Positions 58,501 through 64,000 of a stretch of 64,000 bases of DNA are shown here, piece after piece. How positions within the stretch are numbered: position 1 is the stretch's first letter; the number at the start of each line of letters is the position of its first letter. The DNA comes from Runella sp. SP2 (GTDB lineage: Bacteria; Bacteroidota; Bacteroidia; Cytophagales; Spirosomataceae). The position numbers were made by a program, and so were the translations under genes. The notes under the pieces are model-generated. The model had not been told where the DNA came from and ran no database searches. It worked only from the letters and a program-made list of their open reading frames with translations. The DNA lies in the NCBI RefSeq assembly GCF_003711225.1, contig NZ_CP031030.1, positions 7,308,501 through 7,372,500 of the forward strand, written 5' to 3'.

Positions 58501-60516
58501 GCCATTGGCAAATACCAACGGATAGCGGCCTTTGTTGCGGTAACCAAACACGTCGTTGGACACCATGCCCAAGTCAATATCGGTGACGTTGAGGGCCGAA
58601 TGACCAAATAGCGTCATAATCCCCGCTCCTTCGTTGACTTCGTTGGTAATGCCCACGTACTCAATGGCTTCGTCAGTTTTTTTGGTGATGGTTGTTACTT
58701 TGGCACCTAAAAATTCTTTTTGGGCTTTTTTCCTGAAAGACTCCATGATACCCAAAAATTGCCCTTGCTCAAAAGAATTGGTGCCACCACTCAAATGCAG
58801 GATGTTTTTTCGCCAAAGTGCATTCATCGGCGTGGCTTCGTGCTCTTTTACTTTTTCCAAATAGTTAAGCACTTCCTGCGGATTATCAGTCCAAATTCGC
58901 CCCGTCGGAAGGGCAGGCACGAGCGGGGGTTGCCCCTTCAATCCGTGTGAAAACAGATTGTCGGAGCCAGGCCATCCAAACGTTGGCACCATGTCCACAT
59001 TCGCAAGGTTAGAATTGGTACGGTTAAAGTCAATTTGTTGGGTACGCCCTACAATAAACAAAAACTTGGGACTACCTTTTTCGACCATAAATTGTACAAA
59101 ACGACGCACTGCCAAAGGGCTAAATTCACCATAATTAAACTGATTAACAAGCAAATCCATTTGCACGGTGAGGGTGTCGTATTTCCCTCCTGCGACAGAC
59201 GCTCGGTAGCCACCAAACTGTTTGGCGACGTTGATAAGGTTACGGTGCGTCACCACCAGATAATTGGCTTTCGTAGGGTCAATGTTGCGGAACGAAACGC
59301 GCTGTATGCTCGGAACGGCCAATGTTGCACGTGTGGCAAAAAGCGTTTTTTCGGCGGCAGTTTCCCGCACTACGGCTTTGAGGGTGCTGTTTTCGAGGGT
59401 TGAACCAACGCGACCTACGTTGTTTTTATCGCTGATGTCAAATAAGCGTGTGGCAGCGGTAGCATTGGCAATTTCGAGGTACGATTTGTTTTGAGAATTG
59501 GGTAAAAGGTAAAAGTATTTCTGAGAAGTATTGAGTACATCAAAACGTTGGGGATAGCGGAGGCGGTAATAAGTCACGCTATAAACATCTTCGGCTTGGT
59601 TGGGAAAACCACCTCTTGAAACCGTGGCAATTGAAATACGATTGCTATCGAGCGAGACGTCCGAAAATGAAATAGGATACTGAACCAACAACGCATTTTG
59701 GTAACTAAACCGAACCGTATCCACCAATCGATTGGCATTGACCGTACTTCCAACGCTGATTTCGATAAAATGGGCGCGGTGGTCGCGACCCATCAAATGC
59801 AGCTCAAGCTGAGGTTGAAAAGCCGTTCGGACGGGATTTTCGAGGGTGAATCTTCGCTGGTTTCGTTTGTTGATGGAAATTTCTGGCCCTGTCCATCCTT
59901 CACCATAATCATAAAAAGAATTTTGTGCCCCACTAGAGGAACCTAAAGGGTACATCAACCCTTCTGACATGCCCGTGTAATTGTAACTAGCGATATTGGA
60001 AACCAGTAAATCTTCGCGGTGATAAGGCTCAGGACTGAGCGTCGGTGTTGGATTTTCCTGATAAAAACCCATGCGCTTGCCTGCTTGCCCATCAAGTCGC
60101 CACGTCAAAAAGTAGGCAGTAGTGTCTGAATAAAGATTGTATAGTTTGTGAGGTTGTGCGCTGTGGGGAAGATAGAGAAGCGAATCTTGCGTTCCGTCGT
60201 TGCCTTCCCCGTAAAACTCAAGATAATCGCCCTCGTCCAATCGATTATCGCTTTCACCTTGAATAAAAATAGCCTGTTCTTGCCCCCTGAAAAACAACTG
60301 AATGCTGGTAGGGTTGAGGGTCGAAACGGGAACGCCCGCTTGCCGAAGTTCATTGGTAGAAATACGATAAAGCCCTTTTTGCGCAACAGGAATTTTAAAA
60401 TACGTTTGCTGAAAATTTATCCACTCGTTGCCGTAGCGCTGGGCGTTGGTTGAGAAAGCAACAATAAAAAAGAGAAACGTAGCAATTTTCGCCTCTACCT
60501 CAAATCTAAGTTTCAT
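55552..60516 (-). CDS. porU2: C25 gingipain-family protease with T9SS sorting domain, PorU2-like
   Basis: A 1654-residue exported protein. Signal peptide (ends STNAQ), a beta-rich N-terminal region, then a peptidase C25 domain with catalytic His in LFGHSALNVTD and Cys in VFANGCVVGNF, then several Ig-like/adhesin domains. The last ~75 residues, from VEATPNPASDLIKVSF to VTVKKNGEDI, form a type IX secretion C-terminal sorting domain. PorU, the T9SS sortase, has a C25 domain but lacks such a sorting tail; this arrangement is that of the paralogue called PorU2. It should be exported by T9SS and act on or at the cell surface. The 3' end is 3 bp from the convergent esterase gene. Start ATG 60516. 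Confidence 0.82.
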   Translation of the reverse strand: MKLRFEVEAKIATFLFFIVAFSTNAQRYGNEWINFQQTYFKIPVAQKGLYRISTNELRQAGVPVSTLNPTSIQLFFRGQEQAIFIQGESDNRLDEGDYLEFYGEGNDGTQDSLLYLPHSAQPHKLYNLYSDTTAYFLTWRLDGQAGKRMGFYQENPTPTLSPEPYHREDLLVSNIASYNYTGMSEGLMYPLGSSSGAQNSFYDYGEGWTGPEISINKRNQRRFTLENPVRTAFQPQLELHLMGRDHRAHFIEISVGSTVNANRLVDTVRFSYQNALLVQYPISFSDVSLDSNRISIATVSRGGFPNQAEDVYSVTYYRLRYPQRFDVLNTSQKYFYLLPNSQNKSYLEIANATAATRLFDISDKNNVGRVGSTLENSTLKAVVRETAAEKTLFATRATLAVPSIQRVSFRNIDPTKANYLVVTHRNLINVAKQFGGYRASVAGGKYDTLTVQMDLLVNQFNYGEFSPLAVRRFVQFMVEKGSPKFLFIVGRTQQIDFNRTNSNLANVDMVPTFGWPGSDNLFSHGLKGQPPLVPALPTGRIWTDNPQEVLNYLEKVKEHEATPMNALWRKNILHLSGGTNSFEQGQFLGIMESFRKKAQKEFLGAKVTTITKKTDEAIEYVGITNEVNEGAGIMTLFGHSALNVTDIDLGMVSNDVFGYRNKGRYPLVFANGCVVGNFTFGYSRTYAQDWITTKDRGAILFLAHSNVAYVYSLNDYANTFYNVMLGDSTNFNRPFGEVYQQIIRKTLALYPEDPTYQADAQQMTLQGDPAVVIFPTQKPDYAVNSQSILVQGKNGAAVSAFSDSLKIKVIVSNLGLHRNEKLPIRLTRTTRDGIVSAYDASFSAVAYLDTLTFSLPHDRSQSGLNRFEVQIDPNTILSENSRTNNVASVELSLPVAGAYPLLPAEYSVVSTTENGLPTTLLVAQQIDNSNRNYTFEIDTTARFDSPFKRTQAVSATVLPSWKVTLLNRDSTTYYWRIRYADRPANSDNVWTESSFTFVKNGGEGWAQRQPPQFTKATPLEVNLSVNAQPTWSYKTVSTNVKAVVAGSSVGAFNEGYKASQLSINDILLVVEGNCTTFDQIDNWRPGANLAVTALHRDNLQAYSVMPSRNCGNPPYVMNTLRQREIVNDKLFSKWVDAVPDGDWIVLMTLNGIQFDLWPTSELTKLAELGLTQASMARLQSPYLLIVQKGAKQLAVEVVPDPNDLAPSLRRLTLDNFTLKSNSGKGQITSSLVGPASQWKMLNYNTEPLTSKQTQATLEVIGVALNGTEKVVKTGVSTGPVSLQDVDANTYPYLRLRLQLANNDARVSTPLQLRNWWVNYTPVPEGSATASLNGALERQEGEVVSVNVSFKNISPVAFRDSLVVQQTIFSPTGAPQMSERKLGRLQPNEEAAFTVAMPTLGKGGDNRLLVTINPRRQPEQNYDNNTINLPFTVVPDRFAPTLDVFFDGQRIRDGEVVSATPTILFQLKDENRFLFKRDTLGMDLFLQRPSQTTFQRIAFSSSVIRFVPADNQNVARIEFRPSALPDGVYTLRFQGADATLNRTGVYQINFRVINEQKLVSVEATPNPASDLIKVSFTVSGKENPTEATIALVDMTGRTFKTASFVPRVGFNEWIWTNTADLPAGTYIYRVTVKKNGEDIPVADGVKATGKIVVIR

Positions 60517-60680
60517 GGGTTTTACTCGCTGATATTGAAGATGCAAGTTAACGACTCAGCGAAGAAATGGCAAGTATTTAAAAATATGTTATGCTTGCAG
60601 AGTATTTTTTACAAAAAAAATGGTTGTTTTGTGGTAAGGAATCTAAAACGTTAAACAATAAGACGAAACAACCTTAAAAC

Positions 60681-61859
60681 ATGAACGCATACATTGTAGC
60701 AGGATACCGCACCGCCGTGGGAAAAGCCCCGAAAGGTGTTTTTCGTTTTACCCGCCCCGACGACCTTGGCGCAGAAGTAATCAAACACATGATGGCGCAG
60801 TTGCCGCAGCTTGACCCTGCTCGGGTGGATGACCTCATTGTAGGAAACGCCGTGCCCGAAGCCGAACAAGGAATGCAAATTGCGCGTTTTATTTCGCTGC
60901 TTGCTTTGCCTAAAAGCGTCCCTGGTTTTACGATTAACCGTTACTGCGGGTCGGGAGTAGAGGCGATTGCGATTGCAGCGGCTAAAATCAACGCGGGTAT
61001 TGCGGATTGTATCGTGGCAGGAGGCGTAGAGTCGATGTCGATGGTGCCAACAACGGGTTGGAAAACAGCCCTTAACTACGAAATCGCCAAAGACCACGCT
61101 GATTATTACATTGGAATGGGGCTAACAGCCGAGCAAGTAGCTAACCAATTTAAAATTGGCCGTGAGGAGCAAGATGCGTTTTCGTTGGCATCGCATCAGA
61201 AAGCCTTAGCTGCGCAAGCTGCGGGTAAATTTGACGGAGAAATTGTGCCTATTACGGTAAAAGAAACGTTTTTCGACGCCAACTCAGGAAAGAAGAAAAC
61301 AAAAGAATACGTAGTAAACAAGGACGAAGGCCCACGCGCTGACACTACCCTCGAAGCTCTAGGGCGTTTGAAACCTGTATTTGCGGCAGGTGGAAGTGTG
61401 ACAGCGGGGAACTCGTCACAAACTTCGGACGGAGCGGCGTTTGTGGTGGTGATGTCTGAAAGAATGGTGAATGAGCTAAACCTCAAACCAATTGCGCGCA
61501 TGATGTCGTACGCATCGGCTGGGGTGGAGCCGCGCATTATGGGTATCGGCCCCGTGGCGGCAATTCCGATTGCGCTTAAACAAGCGGGGCTTACCCTCAA
61601 TGACATTGACCAAATTGAATTGAATGAAGCTTTTGCAGCTCAGTCGTTGGCAGTAATAAAAGAATTAGGAATTGACCCGACTAAACTTAACCCTAACGGA
61701 GGTGCTATTGCGCTTGGACACGCCCTTGGCTCAACGGGTGCGCGTTTGTCGGTGCAGCTTTTCAACGAAATGCGTCGTCGCGAGCAGAAATACGGCATGG
61801 TAACGGCCTGTGTTGGCGGTGGGCAAGGTGTCGCAGGAGTTTATGAGTTTTTGAACTAA
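60681..61859 (+). CDS. Acetyl-CoA acyltransferase (thiolase)
   Basis: A 392-residue thiolase of fatty-acid beta-oxidation. Active residues are Cys89 in NRYCGSGVEAI, His347 in GGAIALGHALGSTGAR and Cys377 in VTACVGGGQGVAG. The end YEFLN is typical. The closest type is FadA/FadI-like 3-ketoacyl-CoA thiolase; acetoacetyl-CoA synthesis cannot be excluded. No FadB-like partner lies next to it. Divergent from the C25 protease. Confidence 0.93.
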   Translation: MNAYIVAGYRTAVGKAPKGVFRFTRPDDLGAEVIKHMMAQLPQLDPARVDDLIVGNAVPEAEQGMQIARFISLLALPKSVPGFTINRYCGSGVEAIAIAAAKINAGIADCIVAGGVESMSMVPTTGWKTALNYEIAKDHADYYIGMGLTAEQVANQFKIGREEQDAFSLASHQKALAAQAAGKFDGEIVPITVKETFFDANSGKKKTKEYVVNKDEGPRADTTLEALGRLKPVFAAGGSVTAGNSSQTSDGAAFVVVMSERMVNELNLKPIARMMSYASAGVEPRIMGIGPVAAIPIALKQAGLTLNDIDQIELNEAFAAQSLAVIKELGIDPTKLNPNGGAIALGHALGSTGARLSVQLFNEMRRREQKYGMVTACVGGGQGVAGVYEFLN

Positions 61860-61863
61860 TACT

Positions 61864-62010
61864 GTGCAAGTTTGCAAAGAGCAGTTTGCAAAAGGCAAGT
61901 TGGCAAGGAGCAAAAGGCAGAATACCAACTTTGCCTTTTGCTTTTTTGCAAACTTGCCCTTTATTTTTACCCTTTGCCTATTTGCTTTTTTGCCTCTTGC
62001 CTTTTTGCCC
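61864..62010. repeat. Purine-to-pyrimidine array of GGCAAG-type words (array 2)
   Basis: Left: GCAAGTTTGCA (61866-61876), GGCAAGTTGGCAAGG, GCAAAAGGCA (61910-61919). Right: TGCCTTTTGC (61932-61941), TGCAAACTTGC (61947-61957), then TTTGCC/TTGCCTCTTGCC words. The arms pair over long stretches. It ends at the base before the ridA stop codon, just as array 1 (22112-22243) ends at the stop codon of another minus-strand gene. Confidence 0.75.
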
Positions 62011-62394
62011 TTAATCTTTCACCGCAATTACTGAAATCTCAACGTTGACATCCTTTGGTAGGCGCGAAACTTCCACTGTTTCACGGGCTGGGTAGTGTCC
62101 CGAGAAAAAGTGTCCATACACTTCATTTACTTTTCCAAAATTATTCATGTCCTTCAAAAAAATGGACGTTTTGATGATGTTGTGGTAGTGCAGTCCTGCT
62201 TCTTTGAGGATTGCTCCAATGTTTAACATCACCTGACGCGCTTCGTTTTCGATATTGCCCGTGACGAGGTCGCCGTTGTCAGGGTCAATGGGAATTTGTC
62301 CTGATACATACAACGTATCGCCAACCATCACAGCTTGCGAATAAGGGCCAATGGGCGAGGGAGCCGCAGTGGTGAAAATGATTTTCTTCGACAT
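62011..62394 (-). CDS. ridA: RidA family enamine/imine deaminase
   Basis: A 127-residue RidA (YjgF/YER057c/UK114) protein. Motifs are APSPIGPYSQAV, TLYVSGQIPIDP, QVMLNIGAILKEAGLHYHNI and the catalytic-Arg region YPARETVEVSRLPKDVNVEI. It hydrolyses reactive 2-aminoacrylate and related enamines formed by PLP enzymes, protecting among others IlvE. Trimeric cytoplasmic protein. Upstream is a 96-bp gap to pdxJ; both are on the minus strand. Confidence 0.95.
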   Translation of the reverse strand: MSKKIIFTTAAPSPIGPYSQAVMVGDTLYVSGQIPIDPDNGDLVTGNIENEARQVMLNIGAILKEAGLHYHNIIKTSIFLKDMNNFGKVNEVYGHFFSGHYPARETVEVSRLPKDVNVEISVIAVKD

Positions 62395-62490
62395 AACTAT
62401 AAAATTATAAGGTTAATTTGGTCACTTCGCCTCCGAATTATCATTCTTAGGCTGGCTGGTACTATTGACTGTGGACAGTCAACTGTGGAC

Positions 62491-63207
62491 TTACTCCAAT
62501 TCGCGTAAATACATCTGGATGGTGTTTTCTAGGCCGTAGTAGAGCGCGTCGCAGATGAGCGCGTGGCCGATAGATACTTCGTCTAAGTGCGGTATTTGTT
62601 GTTTCAAAAATCGCAGGTTATCGAGGCTCAAATCGTGTCCCGCATTCAACCCCAAACCTACTTCTTTGGCAACGTTCGCCGCTCGTATATAGGATTCCAC
62701 GGCTGCCTCACGGTTGTCAAAATACTCAGCGGCGTAGGGTTCGGTATAAAGCTCTACTCGGTCGGCGCCGCAAATTTTGGCACCTTCAACCATGGCTTCG
62801 ATGGGGTCAACGAACACCGAAACCCGAATCCCTGCCGATTTGAAGGTCTGTACCAAATCCGTCAGGCGATCGCGGTGCGAAATCGTGTCCCAGCCTGCGT
62901 TTGAGGTAATCGCCCCCAAAGCATCAGGAACGAGCGTTACTTGAGCGGGCTGCGTTTTCAAGACCAACTCAACAAATTTCTTTTCGGTAGGATTTCCCTC
63001 AATGTTAAACTCAGTGGTGACGACTTCCTTGAGTTCAAGAACGTCTTGGTAACGAATATGACGCTCGTCGGGACGGGGATGAACCGTGATGCCCTGCGCT
63101 CCAAATCGCTCGCAATCAAGCGCAGTTCTCACGACATTTGGATTATCGCCGCCCCGCGAGTTGCGGAGGGTAGCAATTTTGTTGATGTTTACACTAAGAC
63201 GAGTCAT
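62491..63207 (-). CDS. pdxJ: Pyridoxine 5'-phosphate synthase
   Basis: A 238-residue PdxJ barrel that joins 1-deoxyxylulose-5-phosphate and 3-amino-2-oxopropyl phosphate to pyridoxine phosphate. Motifs are [49 protein letters not shown] and the end [12 protein letters not shown]. All expected catalytic residues (Glu in FNIEGNP, His in VHPRPDERH and the late GHAL) are visible. The organism therefore uses the DXP-dependent vitamin B6 route. Confidence 0.96.
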   Translation of the reverse strand: MTRLSVNINKIATLRNSRGGDNPNVVRTALDCERFGAQGITVHPRPDERHIRYQDVLELKEVVTTEFNIEGNPTEKKFVELVLKTQPAQVTLVPDALGAITSNAGWDTISHRDRLTDLVQTFKSAGIRVSVFVDPIEAMVEGAKICGADRVELYTEPYAAEYFDNREAAVESYIRAANVAKEVGLGLNAGHDLSLDNLRFLKQQIPHLDEVSIGHALICDALYYGLENTIQMYLRELE

Positions 63208-63353
63208 AAGCGGTAGTTAATTAATGGTCGAATAGACACACCCAAAGGTATTCGGAAAACGACTTTTTGACAATTTTTAGTTCAGAAACTTGATATTCTG
63301 AGTTTTTATCTATATTTCGTCAAAATATTTATTCATCAAACACTTTATCAACC

Positions 63354-64000
63354 TTGAAAGAAACCTATCACAAATGGTATTCCCCCACCTTGGGGCGCGA
63401 CATTGAGATGCAGGTATTTGGGCATTGGGGGTATCCTATTTTGCTCTTTCCGACGTCGATGGGGCGTTATCACCAAAACAAAGATTTTGGACTGATTGAA
63501 TCGGCGCGATGGTTGGTTGAATCAGGCAAAGTAAAGCTCTATTCGGTTGATAGCATCGACCGAGACAGTTGGTACGCCAAACACCTTCATCCTTCGGTAC
63601 GCGTACACAATCACAGTATTTACGATAGCTTTTTGACCAACGAACTCGTGCCTACGATTCGCCACGAATGTAACGTTGACAAAATTGGGGTAGCAGGTTG
63701 TAGTTTTGGCGGGTACCACGCCCTCAATTTCGCCCTGAAACATCCCGAAAAAGTAGCGTATTTATTCAGCATGAGCGGAGCATTTGACATCCGTAGCTTT
63801 TTGGAGGGCTACAGCGACGAAACGGTCTATTACAACAATCCTGTCGATTTTATGCTCAACGAGGAAGGCTGGAAATACAACCACATGAAAATCGTGCTAG
63901 GGACGTCCGAATGGGATATTTGCCTCAACGATAACGTGCGGATGTCGCAAATCCTGAATTCAAAAGGCATTAATCATTGGCTTGACATTCGTGGATGGGA
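63354..64000 (+). CDS. Putative esterase (alpha/beta hydrolase), 3' end cut by window
   Basis: At least 215 codons, open to the window edge. The product starts (TTG 63354) KETYHKWYSPTLGRDIEMQV, includes VFGHWGYPILLFPTS and the nucleophile Ser in IGVAGCSFGGYHALNFAL, then YLFSMSGAFDIRSFLEGY. It is a paralogue of the esterase at 54817 (same WYSPTL/ WHSPSL start, same VxSVDSID/ VNSINTE segment and GxSFG elbow). The catalytic His would lie beyond the edge. Same family as esterase D/YbbA-type. Start codon is not certain. Confidence 0.85.
   Translation, partial: MKETYHKWYSPTLGRDIEMQVFGHWGYPILLFPTSMGRYHQNKDFGLIESARWLVESGKVKLYSVDSIDRDSWYAKHLHPSVRVHNHSIYDSFLTNELVPTIRHECNVDKIGVAGCSFGGYHALNFALKHPEKVAYLFSMSGAFDIRSFLEGYSDETVYYNNPVDFMLNEEGWKYNHMKIVLGTSEWDICLNDNVRMSQILNSKGINHWLDIRGW

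Overview
The window looks like a chromosomal segment of an aerobic, gliding Bacteroidota of the order Cytophagales (Runella/Spirosoma/Dyadobacter-like; the genus is a guess). Support comes from a GldD gliding lipoprotein, a gingipain-type C25 protease with a type IX secretion sorting tail, a BshA bacillithiol enzyme, a stand-alone LutABC operon, many secreted proteins with short signal peptides, weak ribosome-binding sites, and promoters of the Bacteroidota form TTTG-N19/21-TAnnTTTG. I saw no rRNA, tRNA, prophage, CRISPR array or complete insertion sequence.

Layout. 0-5.6 kb: a secreted FG-GAP protein, the lactate-oxidation operon lutABC and a ceramidase-like protein. 5.6-6.6 kb: a RelE-type toxin/antitoxin locus between two copies of a ~100-bp direct repeat, with gene relics. 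6.6-11 kb: an ABC ATPase and a giant tricorn-like protease (minus strand), divergent from an SGNH hydrolase. 12-17.5 kb: two tandem M14 carboxypeptidase paralogues (the first has lost all zinc ligands) and a D-aminoacylase-type amidohydrolase. 17.5-27 kb: an orphan TPR histidine kinase, a glycosyltransferase, a PIN-type toxin/antitoxin pair, ilvE, a cobalamin adenosyltransferase, an ABA4-like membrane protein, a Uma2 protein, a sugar-acid dehydratase and a Ppx/GppA phosphatase. 27-34 kb: housekeeping genes (rpsU, ftsH, rsfS, birA), gldD, a UbiA prenyltransferase and bshA. 34-40 kb: a 5'-nucleotidase split over two genes, an arginine deiminase-like enzyme and the citrulline hydrolase CtlX, and a DEAD-box helicase whose start codon abuts a perfect hairpin. 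40.6-44 kb: an ABC-transporter operon with its own YtrA-like GntR regulator and a matching palindromic operator. 44-52.5 kb: a GMC oxidoreductase, leuA, GDPD, GH3, a LemA/TPM cluster and a NUDIX protein. 52.5-64 kb: a sodium/solute symporter, an Rpn-type nuclease, two paralogous esterases (the second cut by the window end), the C25 protease, a thiolase, ridA and pdxJ.

The most interesting signal is upstream of leuA (47100-47280, minus strand). It combines a good promoter, an 17-codon leader peptide with five leucine codons plus Ile and Val, and four RNA segments that can pair 1:2, 2:3 and 3:4, the last being an intrinsic terminator. This is the architecture of ribosome-mediated leucine attenuation, and the downstream LeuA lacks the usual leucine-binding C-terminal domain. 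Intergenic space is also rich in short palindromes of several families, some in tandem arrays, one with a compensatory base change that supports a selected hairpin.
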